NCBI GenBank assembly: GCA_963711465.1
Contig: CAVQEG010000002.1
Location: 186,001 to 250,000 of the forward strand
From: CAVQEG01 sp963711465
Lineage (GTDB): Bacteria; Bacteroidota; Ignavibacteria; OLB7
Direction: 5' to 3'
DNA: 64,000 nucleotides
Made by a program: the position numbers and the translations under genes
Part shown: positions 51,573-60,364 of the stretch, piece by piece
Numbering within the stretch: the stretch's first letter is position 1
Layout: each line of letters begins with the position of its first letter
Notes under the pieces: generated by a model
What the model was told of the DNA's origin: nothing
Seen by the model: the letters and a program-made list of their open reading frames with translations, nothing else
Databases searched by the model: none

Positions 51573-51750
51573 GGTTGTCTGTCGAGCGTTTCTGGTGATC
51601 GATGTTCGGGCTGACTGCTCCGCCGGTGCTGTGCCATCCGCGGGCCACCTGCTCACGCGCGCGCTGAGGGCGCACGCGTGAGCCGTCCTCCGCGGGAGGA
51701 CATCGGCGGTGCTTGCATCCCGCGTTGTGGCTTCCGCGGTCGACTCGTGC

Positions 51751-53505
51751 CTACACGAGCTCGCGCACCTTATCGCTGGCGACCGTGAGGGCGATCTTCT
51801 CACGATTCGGTTCGCCCCTGGCGAGCGACTCGGCGAAGTGCAGCGCCTGCTCCGGCTTGATCATCGGCGGCATCGGCGGTTCGAACGGATCGACGACGCA
51901 CTGCACGACGACCGGGCCATCGTGGGCGAGCGCTTCGCGGAGCGTGTCGGCGCATTCGGCCGGATCCTCGATCGTGTAGCCCCGACCACCGCACGCCTCG
52001 GCGTACTTCGCGAAGTCGATCGGCTGCAGTTCCACCTCGTACTCCGGGTTGCCGAGAAACACCATCTGTTCCCACTTGATCTGCCCGAGCACGTTGTTCT
52101 TGATGATGATCACCTTCAGCGGAAGGTGGTACTTGACGGCGGTTGCGAATTCTCCCATGAGCATCGTGAAGCCGCCATCTCCGACGAATGCGATCGACTG
52201 CCGGCCGGGATATGCCACGGCGCCGCCGATCGCATACGGCATGCCGCAGGCCATTGTCGCCAGCGTCCCGCTGAGCGTATGCATCTGTCCCTTCCTGACC
52301 TTGATATGGCGTGCCCACCAGGTGGCGATCGTACCGGAGTCGCACGAGACGAGGGCGTCGTCATCGATCAGCTTCGACAGTTCGTGCGCCACCACCTGCG
52401 GCTTCATCGGGACGTCCGAGCGCGTTCCCCGCTCTTCCATCAGCTTCCACCAGTCCTTCATTCGATCCTGAGCGGTCTTGAGGAACGAGAGGTCGCCCTT
52501 CTGTTCGACCAGCGGCAGCAGTCGGCGGAGCGTCTCACGGGAGTCGCCGACGAGTCCGACCTCGACGGGGAATCGCAGACCGATGCGAGCCGGGTCGATA
52601 TCGATCTGGACACCGCGGGCCTGACCGGGCTGCGGCAGAAACTCGATGTAGGGAAACGAGGTACCGATCATCAGCAGGGTATCGCATTCTTCCATCGCCT
52701 GCTGGGACGGCTTGGTACCGAGCAGACCGATCGATCCCGTGGTATACGGGCTCTCGTCGGGCAGCACTCCCTTGCCGAGCAACGGCTTGGCGACGGGCGC
52801 GCCCAGTCGCGCGGCCAGTTCCTCGAGTTCATCGGCGCACCCGAGCGCGCCGCGACCCGCGAGGATGAGCACCTTCTTTCCCTCGTTGATGATCGCGGCT
52901 GCCTGCTTGAGATCATCCTCATGCGGCAGACCCATTTTGCGGGTGAAGACGTCGGTGTTGTGACCGGGAACGTTGCGTTTGCTTCTGATGTCCTTTGCCG
53001 CTTCGGTCGACTGCACGTCGACGGGAATGGTGACGTGTGCGACGCCGCGGTAACCGAGCGCGGTGCGGCAGGCGAGATCGACGGCGTTGTTGACGTGTGC
53101 GGCACCCATGATGCGGACGTTGTACACGGTGACGTCTTCGAAGAGCTTGTCGAGTTCGATGTCCTGCTGCGTGTGGGTGTTGATCAGGTCATGAAACGGC
53201 ACACCCGTGATTGCCAGCACCGGCTGTCCATCCATTTTGGCGTCATAGAGTCCGTTGAGCAGGTGCACGCCGCCGGGGCCGGTGGTCGCCAGGCAGACAC
53301 CGAGGCGACCGGTGTACTTGGCGTAGGCGCAGGCCATGAACGCGGCGGCCTCCTCGTGGCGCGTCTGAACGAAGCGGATGTCGTCCTTGCGCTTGCGAAG
53401 CGCCTCGATGACGCCATTGATGCCATCTCCGGGGATACCGAAGATGACGTTGACTCCCCAGTCGACCAGTCGGTCGACGAGCACATCCGATGCTGTTTCA
53501 GCCAT
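51751..53505 (-). CDS. Pyruvate oxidase-like thiamine-diphosphate enzyme
   Basis: A 584-aa protein of the acetolactate synthase/pyruvate oxidase family. The N-terminal Pyr domain has FVQTRHEEAAAFMACAYAKY with the catalytic Glu. The middle domain has VLILAGRGALGCADELEELA and LLMIGTSFPYIEFLPQPGQA. The PP domain carries the ThDP motif GDGGFTMLMGEFATAVKYH to KNN and a GTLATMACGMPYAIGGAVAY block. The TRHEEAAAF, TTGPGGVHLLNGLYDAKMDG and VPF motifs and the length favour pyruvate oxidase or quinone-dependent pyruvate dehydrogenase (PoxB-like) over acetolactate synthase. It has no obvious C-terminal lipid-binding helix. It follows the glycosidase gene by 93 bases and precedes the dehydrogenase fusion in the same direction. 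Confidence 0.85.
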   Translation of the reverse strand: MAETASDVLVDRLVDWGVNVIFGIPGDGINGVIEALRKRKDDIRFVQTRHEEAAAFMACAYAKYTGRLGVCLATTGPGGVHLLNGLYDAKMDGQPVLAITGVPFHDLINTHTQQDIELDKLFEDVTVYNVRIMGAAHVNNAVDLACRTALGYRGVAHVTIPVDVQSTEAAKDIRSKRNVPGHNTDVFTRKMGLPHEDDLKQAAAIINEGKKVLILAGRGALGCADELEELAARLGAPVAKPLLGKGVLPDESPYTTGSIGLLGTKPSQQAMEECDTLLMIGTSFPYIEFLPQPGQARGVQIDIDPARIGLRFPVEVGLVGDSRETLRRLLPLVEQKGDLSFLKTAQDRMKDWWKLMEERGTRSDVPMKPQVVAHELSKLIDDDALVSCDSGTIATWWARHIKVRKGQMHTLSGTLATMACGMPYAIGGAVAYPGRQSIAFVGDGGFTMLMGEFATAVKYHLPLKVIIIKNNVLGQIKWEQMVFLGNPEYEVELQPIDFAKYAEACGGRGYTIEDPAECADTLREALAHDGPVVVQCVVDPFEPPMPPMIKPEQALHFAESLARGEPNREKIALTVASDKVRELV

Positions 53506-53598
53506 GTCGAATTCACCTCTCTTCTCTTCGTGGTTGTCGGTCGCGTAAATCTGTTTCTGCCGTAGCGGTCGGGCCGCGGGCGCTGCGCACCGCGCGGA

Positions 53599-56166
53599 TC
53601 AGATCCGCCTGAACTTGTAGAGCGCGTAGCCATGCGGAGCGATGCGCAGCGTCAGGCGCTGGAGTTCTCTGGCGCTCATTTCACCCAGATCCTCCCAGTC
53701 CTGCATCGTGCTCTGCAGGCGGTAGACCCGGTAGTGACCCCCATCGGGGATGGCGTCGTGGGTGAGCAGCGGGGCGATTGCGAGGGATTCGTGTCCGTTG
53801 CCGACGCAGATCACCAGCTCGTCTTCCCGTTCGAACGCCGACACGGTCACGCCCGGGACGATCACCTCCACTTTCGAGCTGATCTCCCGCTGGTACATCT
53901 CGACATCTCCGTCGGTATCGAATTCATGCACCGTGTAGAATTCGTAGGTCGAGTCGTGGCGGATCAGGAAGAACGACAGGACCTCGCCGCGCGTCCGGAG
54001 GTTGCTCAATCGCAGCCACTGCCAGTCGGCCGGCAGCGCGGGGTCGACGCGGATTCCCTTGACATCGAACGACACGCCGGCGAGCCCTTCGATCGCTGCC
54101 CACATGAAGCGGGGCGGTTCCCAGGGCGAGAGGCGCATCCCGCGATTGACGAGGGTTTCGCCGTCGGACCACTCGCTGAACTGGCCGGGAACGGTGTTGA
54201 ACGTCTTGGGATCGGCGACGTAGTGCCAGTAGCTGCTGCGCAGCGAGTGCGCGACCGACGGCGGATTGGTGTTGGCGCAGCCAAGCGCGTACCACCAGGT
54301 GGCGCCGGGCCAGACGCCACCGAGGCAGCCCGACTGCTGTGACGGATCGTAGCGCGGATTCTCAGACGGCAGTGCGCGGATGCCTCCCTCGGTCATGAAG
54401 TCGGCTTCTGCCAGACGGAGCATCACCTCCTCGGTGGTCTGGAGATCGGCCACGCCGCAGATGAGCGGGAAGACCATGTCGATGGTGGCCTGGGTGAACA
54501 CATTGCCATCGAGATCGATGTTCCGCACGTAGAGTCCGGTCTCCTGGTTGATCAGGTGTTCGTTGATCGCGTCGCGGAGGTCGTTGCCGAGTCGGCGGTA
54601 GCGGGCGGCGTCATCGGGTCGGCCGTCGATCTCGCAGATATCGCCGAGCCCCATGAGGGCGGCGTGGCATTCGGCGTTGACCTCGGTGACGGCACCGTTG
54701 ATCTGTTCGTTGGAGAGCACGTTTCGCCAACCGCAGATTCCCTCGACTCCCGTTCCCGTCGCGGTACAGACGACCAGTCCGCGTTCATCGATGCTTGCAA
54801 GGATGCATTCGCCGGCCAGCTCGGCGGCACGGGTGAGTTCCTTCAGACACTCTCTGTGCCCGGTGACCAGCAGGTGATGGGCGACGGCCATCACGAACAG
54901 CGGTGTGTTGTCATTGATGTTGAAGTCGTGGTATTCCACCGCACCGGTATTGCCATCGATGTACTCGGCGATGAGACCGTCGGAGCGCTGGTAGCGGCTC
55001 AGCAGCTGCAGCATCTGACAGGAGACCTCGGGCATCACGGTATCGCAGCCCATGGCGTACCACGCAGTATCGCGTCCGACGATGTTGCGGGAGTTGCCGG
55101 GATCGTTGGTGAACCCGATGCCGATGGGGAAGTCGAAGATCACGCGGGTCATGCACGCCTTCGCCCACTGCACGCCCTGGGTCAGTAGCGTGTCCGGCAG
55201 CTCGAGTTCGGCGCAGCCGGTGACGTCGCTGTAGTACTCGACGGTGCGTTTCAGATCGTGATTGAGGGCGGCCTTGAAGTCCGCGCGGGCGGCGTCGACG
55301 CCGTCGGGAGAGAACGCGGCGCAGAAGCGGAGCTTGCGGGAGCTGCCGGGCAGCAGCGTCACGTCATACTGCATCGCGCCGGTGAGATCACCGGTACCCT
55401 CGATGCGATCCGGAAGCGGCTTGCCGGGCGAGTAGGCCTCGTCCTCGCGGGTCGAGACGAAATGGCCGTCGGGCGAGGCGTCCGAACCGATGACGCGCAC
55501 GCTGGACGCGTCGCTGAGGTTCCAGGCCACCACCGTTCCGCTCTCGTAGGTCGCGTCGATGTCGCGAGCGGTCGCACCGCGGAGATTGCAGCTGACCACG
55601 ATCGAGAGCTTCAGCGGATGCATCGACCGGTTCTCCAGATGCACGACAGACGTGACGGCGCACGGATCGTCGGCGCTGCCGGTATTGGGCACGAAGAGCG
55701 TCTCGAGCACGTGCAGCCCGTCGCCGATAACGAACTCACGTTGCTGGAATGCGTGGTGCAGGTGGATGGTGCCGACGGTCGACGGCATGGCGCGCGTGAG
55801 CGTATGCTGGTCGCCGCCGTCGTCGCTTGCCGTGCTGGCCCCGAAGCTGGAGAGATCGACGAACGGGATCATGTAGGTGATCGACATGCCGCCGATCACC
55901 TCCCGACCGGCGCGAACGCTGCAGAGCCGGAGCATGTCGTTGTTGCCCTTGGTCTCCACCCACACGTTCCGGTTGCCGAACGACGAGCCCTGCGCCAGAT
56001 GCCGGTCGGGCAGATGGTAGGTGTACGCGTCGCGGTCACGGGAGACCTTGACGGCATCGGATACATTGAACATCTGGCCGCCGGTTCCGGTCGGCCGCGA
56101 CTCCGCGTCGAATCTCGAGCGGGCGATCCGCTCGACCGCGTCGATGAACGCACCTTCGATTGACAT
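53599..56166 (-). CDS. Six-hairpin glycosidase (amylo-alpha-1,6-glucosidase/GH-like)
   Basis: An 855-aa cytoplasmic protein (no signal). The first third is a beta-sandwich domain (SSFGNRNVWVETKGNNDMLR, HLENRSMHPLKLSIVVSCNL). Residues about 330-690 form an (alpha/alpha)6 toroid with GFTNDPGNSRNIVGRDTAWY, DGLIAEYIDGNTGAVEYHDF, NINDNTPLFVMAVAHHLLVT and EVNAECHAALMGLGDICEID. A final beta domain follows (WEPPRFMWAAIEGLAGVSFD). Acidic residues in RDTAWY, EYIDG and SEWSDGETLVNRG are candidates for catalysis. It most resembles glycogen-debranching/trehalase-like six-hairpin families; the bond and sugar are not certain. Its stop and the pyruvate oxidase gene's start are 93 bases apart. Confidence 0.75.
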   Translation of the reverse strand: MSIEGAFIDAVERIARSRFDAESRPTGTGGQMFNVSDAVKVSRDRDAYTYHLPDRHLAQGSSFGNRNVWVETKGNNDMLRLCSVRAGREVIGGMSITYMIPFVDLSSFGASTASDDGGDQHTLTRAMPSTVGTIHLHHAFQQREFVIGDGLHVLETLFVPNTGSADDPCAVTSVVHLENRSMHPLKLSIVVSCNLRGATARDIDATYESGTVVAWNLSDASSVRVIGSDASPDGHFVSTREDEAYSPGKPLPDRIEGTGDLTGAMQYDVTLLPGSSRKLRFCAAFSPDGVDAARADFKAALNHDLKRTVEYYSDVTGCAELELPDTLLTQGVQWAKACMTRVIFDFPIGIGFTNDPGNSRNIVGRDTAWYAMGCDTVMPEVSCQMLQLLSRYQRSDGLIAEYIDGNTGAVEYHDFNINDNTPLFVMAVAHHLLVTGHRECLKELTRAAELAGECILASIDERGLVVCTATGTGVEGICGWRNVLSNEQINGAVTEVNAECHAALMGLGDICEIDGRPDDAARYRRLGNDLRDAINEHLINQETGLYVRNIDLDGNVFTQATIDMVFPLICGVADLQTTEEVMLRLAEADFMTEGGIRALPSENPRYDPSQQSGCLGGVWPGATWWYALGCANTNPPSVAHSLRSSYWHYVADPKTFNTVPGQFSEWSDGETLVNRGMRLSPWEPPRFMWAAIEGLAGVSFDVKGIRVDPALPADWQWLRLSNLRTRGEVLSFFLIRHDSTYEFYTVHEFDTDGDVEMYQREISSKVEVIVPGVTVSAFEREDELVICVGNGHESLAIAPLLTHDAIPDGGHYRVYRLQSTMQDWEDLGEMSARELQRLTLRIAPHGYALYKFRRI

Positions 56167-56184
56167 ACAGGGCAGATTCCTCCT

Positions 56185-57567
56185 CTATTGATGGCCATCA
56201 TTGATCAGTCGCGTGAGCGCCACCGCACCTCCGACGAGCAATGCAGACGCCCCGGCCACCTTGGCGATCGCCGACTTCTGGGCCGACGGACCCGAGGCGC
56301 CGCGCAGTTCGCCGATGAGCGTCGACGCCTTCTTGTAGAGCCGCAGCCCGGGTTCGTACAGTTCTCCGAACCCCATTCCCTCGATCATTTCGTGCTGCAG
56401 GTACGACTGCGGAACGGGGGAACCGGGAACGAAGACGACGTCGGGGTGGTACTTGTACTCGGGCTTCGCCGAGTCGTCGAGCACGACGTAGGGCCCCTCC
56501 CGCAGGTGGGCTTCGAATTCCGGATCGTCGGCTTCACCGAACATGAACGTGGGGGTCCCGCGGGAGCAGAAGAGCGTCCACAGTCCGGTCTCCAGCCACG
56601 CGTCGGCGATCGTCTTCCAGTGGCCGAGGGTTCCCTCGATGGTGGCGCCCTTGCCGGCGATCACGCGACACGGATAGCGATGCACGCCCGGGTCGGCCGG
56701 CCGCACGGGCCGTCGGGCATCCTCGAAATCAGCGCCGACGATCTCGATCGCCGCCGGGTCGGACACACCGACATCGAGTCGCGCGGCCTCGTTGGCCATC
56801 CGGATGCGCTTCTCGTCGAGTCCGAACAGCCGGCAGACGGTGACGTCGGTGGCGACCGGATCGGTCGAGGCGAGCAGCCATCCCCACCAGAACGGATCGT
56901 TCGAGCCCGGCCCCTGGCCTTCCCCGGCGACGGCACCGTCGACGATGCAGAGCGTCGGCCGGAAGTGCTTCAGCAGCAGCGCGGTGGCGCGGTAGTAGGG
57001 ATCGCCGTAGCGCTGCACGAAGAGGCGGTAGCTCATCGGCATGATGCCCACCCAGTTCTTGCACGCGCAGGAGATCGGATCGACGAAGTGCGTCTTCGCC
57101 TTCGGCACGTTGATGATCACGTCGGCGCGTTCGAGGATCTCGGCAGCGGGCATGTAGCGCAGTTCGCCCGCAGCGCTGCCGAAGTCGTACACCTTGTGCG
57201 CGATCTCGTCGAGGTAGATGAGGTGCGCACCGGTGCCGCGGACCGCCTCGGCCATGCCGGTGGCCTTCATGACGCTGCGGCTGCGCTGTGCATGACCCGA
57301 CGCTTCGGCGACCCACACCTCGCGCGCACCTGCTTCGAAAGCGCGTCGGATGAGCACGCGCACGAGTCGTGGCGAGGTGGTCGAACCGGACAGGTCGCTC
57401 TTGAAGAGCGTCTGATTCGGCTTGATGAGCACGCGCGCGTTGCGGGTGATGAAATGGTCGAAGCCGCCGAGCGGCTGCATCACCGCGTCGAGCGTCGCGT
57501 TCAGTTGTGATTCGTCATAAGTGTCCTCATCGCCGATGCGGGCGAGGGATACGGTCGCAGATTTCAC
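56185..57567 (-). CDS. DUF362 protein with C-terminal membrane tail
   Basis: A 460-aa protein from a GTG at 57567, with GGAGG upstream. DUF362 blocks are ARVLIKPNQTLFKSDLSGST, LVRVLIRRAFEAGAREVWVA, ADVIINVPKAKTHFVDPISC, ACKNWVGIMPMSYRLFVQRY and IVDGAVAGEGQGPGSNDPFW. The Cys pair around 'CACKNWVG' is typical and may bind an Fe-S or other metal centre. The last 30 residues are hydrophobic (KVAGASALLVGGAVALTRLI), resembling the tail of the FAD/Fe-S dehydrogenase further down the operon, so both may sit at the membrane. First gene of the minus-strand cluster; biochemical role of the family unresolved. Confidence 0.82.
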   Translation of the reverse strand: MKSATVSLARIGDEDTYDESQLNATLDAVMQPLGGFDHFITRNARVLIKPNQTLFKSDLSGSTTSPRLVRVLIRRAFEAGAREVWVAEASGHAQRSRSVMKATGMAEAVRGTGAHLIYLDEIAHKVYDFGSAAGELRYMPAAEILERADVIINVPKAKTHFVDPISCACKNWVGIMPMSYRLFVQRYGDPYYRATALLLKHFRPTLCIVDGAVAGEGQGPGSNDPFWWGWLLASTDPVATDVTVCRLFGLDEKRIRMANEAARLDVGVSDPAAIEIVGADFEDARRPVRPADPGVHRYPCRVIAGKGATIEGTLGHWKTIADAWLETGLWTLFCSRGTPTFMFGEADDPEFEAHLREGPYVVLDDSAKPEYKYHPDVVFVPGSPVPQSYLQHEMIEGMGFGELYEPGLRLYKKASTLIGELRGASGPSAQKSAIAKVAGASALLVGGAVALTRLINDGHQ

Positions 57568-57966
57568 CGTCGATGCCTCCAGTCAGATGTATGCCTCGGG
57601 CCGGTGCCGACCCGACGTGCGGTGTGATTGCCCCCGTTGCCTGCAAGAATCCTACCACGACGCACGAGCCCGGCGCCGGGGGCATCACATCGCGGCGCGA
57701 AGCGGGTCCGGCCGACACTGGGAGGCGCGCGACGGACGTGCAGGGGATTTCACACTGGAATCGGTGGCGATCGAGACGGGAACGACCGAAATAGTCTTTT
57801 ATAGATGCTTTGGCGGTGGGACCCTACATTATGGACCTTGACAGCGTTCCGACCTTTGGAGACTACCGGCACGACCGCCCATCACCGGCGCCACGGTGCA
57901 AATCCCGACCAGATGAAGAACAACACGAACCCGGCCACGAACCAGACTGTCGACGCGGAGAATACC
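57568..57966. other. Divergent promoter region between the cluster and the E1 gene
   Basis: About 400 bases separate the GTG of the DUF362 gene from the start of the branched-chain dehydrogenase gene. A perfect TTGACA lies at 57838-57843 on the plus strand, but no good -10 follows at 16-18 bases; an AT-rich patch (TCTTTTATAGATGC near 57795) is another candidate. No hairpin or RNA gene is evident. Confidence 0.4.
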
Positions 57967-60363
57967 ATGACGGCGGAGCTTCCCGGCACCGAGGAGATCA
58001 TCAGCGACTACCGCATCGCCTACCGCAGCCGTCAGGCGAGTCTGCTGGGACGGCGCGAGGTGCTGACGGGCAAGGCGAAGTTCGGAATCTTCGGAGACGG
58101 CAAGGAGGTCCCCCAGCTGGCGATGGCGCGGGCATTCCGCGACGGCGACATCCGCTCCGGCTACTACCGCGACCAGACCTTCATGTTCGCCGCCGGCATG
58201 CTCACCATCCGGGAATTCTTCGCGCAGCTCTACGCCCACGCCGATGTCGGCGCCGACCCCTCGTCGGCGGGACGGTCAATGAACGGACACTTCGCAACGC
58301 GCAGTCTGAACGCCGACGGTACGTGGCGCGACATGACGGCGATGCCGAATTCCTCCAGCGACGTCTCCCCGACCGGTTCACAGATGCCGCGCCTGGTCGG
58401 TCTCGGCTACGCATCACGACTCTACCGCGAGCTCGAGGAACTGCGCGAGCACGCGACCGGATTCTCGAGCGACGGCCGCGAGGTCGCCTTCGGCACCATC
58501 GGCAACGCCAGCTGCGCCGAAGGCATGTTCTGGGAGGCGATCAACGCCATCGGCGTGCTTCGCGCTCCTGTGGTGATGTCGATCTGGGATGACGGGTACG
58601 GCATTTCGGTCCCGAACGAATTCCAGATCACCAAGGGAAACCTCTCCTCGGTGCTGGAGGGATTCAAGCGGGAATCGGAGGCCGACGGCGGCTTCGAGAT
58701 CCACGCGGTTCGCGGCTGGGACTATCCGGCGCTGGTGGAAGTCTACCAGCGCGCCGCCGAACTGGCGCGTCGGGCGCATGTGCCGGCGATTCTCCATATC
58801 ACCGAGATCACCCAGCCGCAGGGCCACTCAACGTCGGGTTCGCACGAACGCTACAAGTCGCCCGAGCGACTGGAGTGGGAGCGTGAGCACGACGGCATCA
58901 CGCGCATGCGCGGGTGGATGATCGGCGAGGGCATCGCGACCGAGGAGCAACTGGAGTCGTGGGAACGAGAGGATGAGGAATTCGTGCGATCGGAGCAGCA
59001 GGCGGCCTGGCGCGCCTACCACGAGCCGATCCTGGAGGAGCTTCGCGAGGTGGGCGGGATCATCGCTTCGATGGCGGCCACGAGCGGCAATGCGGCCGAG
59101 CTGGAGCGAATTCGGACCGAACTCGAGAGCACTGTCGATCCCTACCGCAAGGACGTGTTCATCGCGATCAACCGCGCGCTCGTCGCCGCGCGCGGCGACG
59201 CGGCCGAGACGCGCAGGCCGCTTGTCGACTGGAAGCTCCGCGCGATCGAGCTCAACGAGGATCGATACGGTTCGCACCTGTACTGCGAGACGGCACGCGC
59301 GGCGTTGAACGTCGAGGAGACGCCGGTCGAGTACGCGCCGGACGCGCCACGTGTGCAGGGATTCCAGGTGCTCAACGCCTGCTTCGACGCCATGCTCGAG
59401 CGTGATCCGCGGGTAATCGCCTTCGGCGAGGACGTCGGGTTGCTCGGTGGCGTCAACCAGGGGATGGCGGGACTGCAGGAGAAGTACGGGCCGCTGCGTG
59501 TGAGCGACACCGGCATTCGCGAGACGACGATCGTCGGTCAGGCCATCGGCATGGCGATGCGCGGACTGCGGCCGATCGCGGAGATCCAGTACCTGGACTA
59601 CCTGCTCTACGCGCTGCAGATCATCGCCGACGATCTGGCCACGGTGCAGTACCGCACCAAGGGGGGACAGATGGCGCCGGTCGTCATCCGCACGCGCGGA
59701 CATCGACTCGAGGGTATCTGGCACACGGGGTCGCCCATGGCGGGGATCATCAACCTCGTTCGCGGGATCTACGTCGCGGTGCCCCGCGACATGACCCAGG
59801 CGGCCGGTTTCTACAACACGCTGATGCGATCGGACGAACCGGGGCTGGTGATCGAGACACTCAACGCCTACCGGCTGCGCGAGCCGATGCCGTCGAACAT
59901 CGGGGAGTTCACGATTCCGCTTGGCGTGCCCGAGGTGGTGCGTCAAGGACGCGACATCACACTGGTCACCTACGGCGCCAGCGTGCGCATCGCAATGGCG
60001 GCGGCCGAGCAGCTGACGGGTGTCGGTATCGACGTGGAGGTGATCGACGCGCGCACGTTGCTTCCCTTCGATCGGGCCGGTGTGGTGGGCGAGTCGCTGG
60101 CGAAGACAAGTCGTCTCCTGGTGGTCGACGAGGACGTACCCGGCGGGGCCAGCGCGTGCATCGTTCGACAGGTTCTGGAGGAACAGGACGGCTACCGGCT
60201 GCTCGACTCCGCACCATGCACGCTCACTGCCGGAGCGCACCGCACGCCGTACGGAACCGACGGCGATTATTTCTCGAAGCCAAACGCCGAGGGCGTCTTC
60301 CAGGCGGCGTACGGGATGATGAACGAATTCAACCCGAACCGATTCCCCACCTTCCTCTCATAA
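57967..60363 (+). CDS. Fused alpha/beta E1 of 2-oxoisovalerate (branched-chain) dehydrogenase
   Basis: A 798-aa protein. The ATG at 57967 has GGAG 6 bases upstream (an ATG at 57913 lacks one). The alpha half (about 20-370) includes FGDGKEVPQLAMARAFRDGD, GSQMPRLVGLGYASRLYREL, GTIGNASCAEGMFWEAINAI and ITQPQGHSTSGSHERYKSP, a phosphorylation-loop-like region. The beta half (about 465-798) has FGEDVGLLGGVNQGMAGLQE, IRETTIVGQAIGMAMRGLRP, HRLEGIWHTGSPMAGIINLV and LPFDRAGVVGESLAKTSRLL. The fused form is widespread in FCB bacteria. It decarboxylates branched 2-oxoacids for acyl-CoA and branched fatty acid synthesis; E2 and E3 are not in the window. It ends one base from convergent mutL. Confidence 0.93.
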   Translation: MTAELPGTEEIISDYRIAYRSRQASLLGRREVLTGKAKFGIFGDGKEVPQLAMARAFRDGDIRSGYYRDQTFMFAAGMLTIREFFAQLYAHADVGADPSSAGRSMNGHFATRSLNADGTWRDMTAMPNSSSDVSPTGSQMPRLVGLGYASRLYRELEELREHATGFSSDGREVAFGTIGNASCAEGMFWEAINAIGVLRAPVVMSIWDDGYGISVPNEFQITKGNLSSVLEGFKRESEADGGFEIHAVRGWDYPALVEVYQRAAELARRAHVPAILHITEITQPQGHSTSGSHERYKSPERLEWEREHDGITRMRGWMIGEGIATEEQLESWEREDEEFVRSEQQAAWRAYHEPILEELREVGGIIASMAATSGNAAELERIRTELESTVDPYRKDVFIAINRALVAARGDAAETRRPLVDWKLRAIELNEDRYGSHLYCETARAALNVEETPVEYAPDAPRVQGFQVLNACFDAMLERDPRVIAFGEDVGLLGGVNQGMAGLQEKYGPLRVSDTGIRETTIVGQAIGMAMRGLRPIAEIQYLDYLLYALQIIADDLATVQYRTKGGQMAPVVIRTRGHRLEGIWHTGSPMAGIINLVRGIYVAVPRDMTQAAGFYNTLMRSDEPGLVIETLNAYRLREPMPSNIGEFTIPLGVPEVVRQGRDITLVTYGASVRIAMAAAEQLTGVGIDVEVIDARTLLPFDRAGVVGESLAKTSRLLVVDEDVPGGASACIVRQVLEEQDGYRLLDSAPCTLTAGAHRTPYGTDGDYFSKPNAEGVFQAAYGMMNEFNPNRFPTFLS

Positions 60364-60364
60364 C

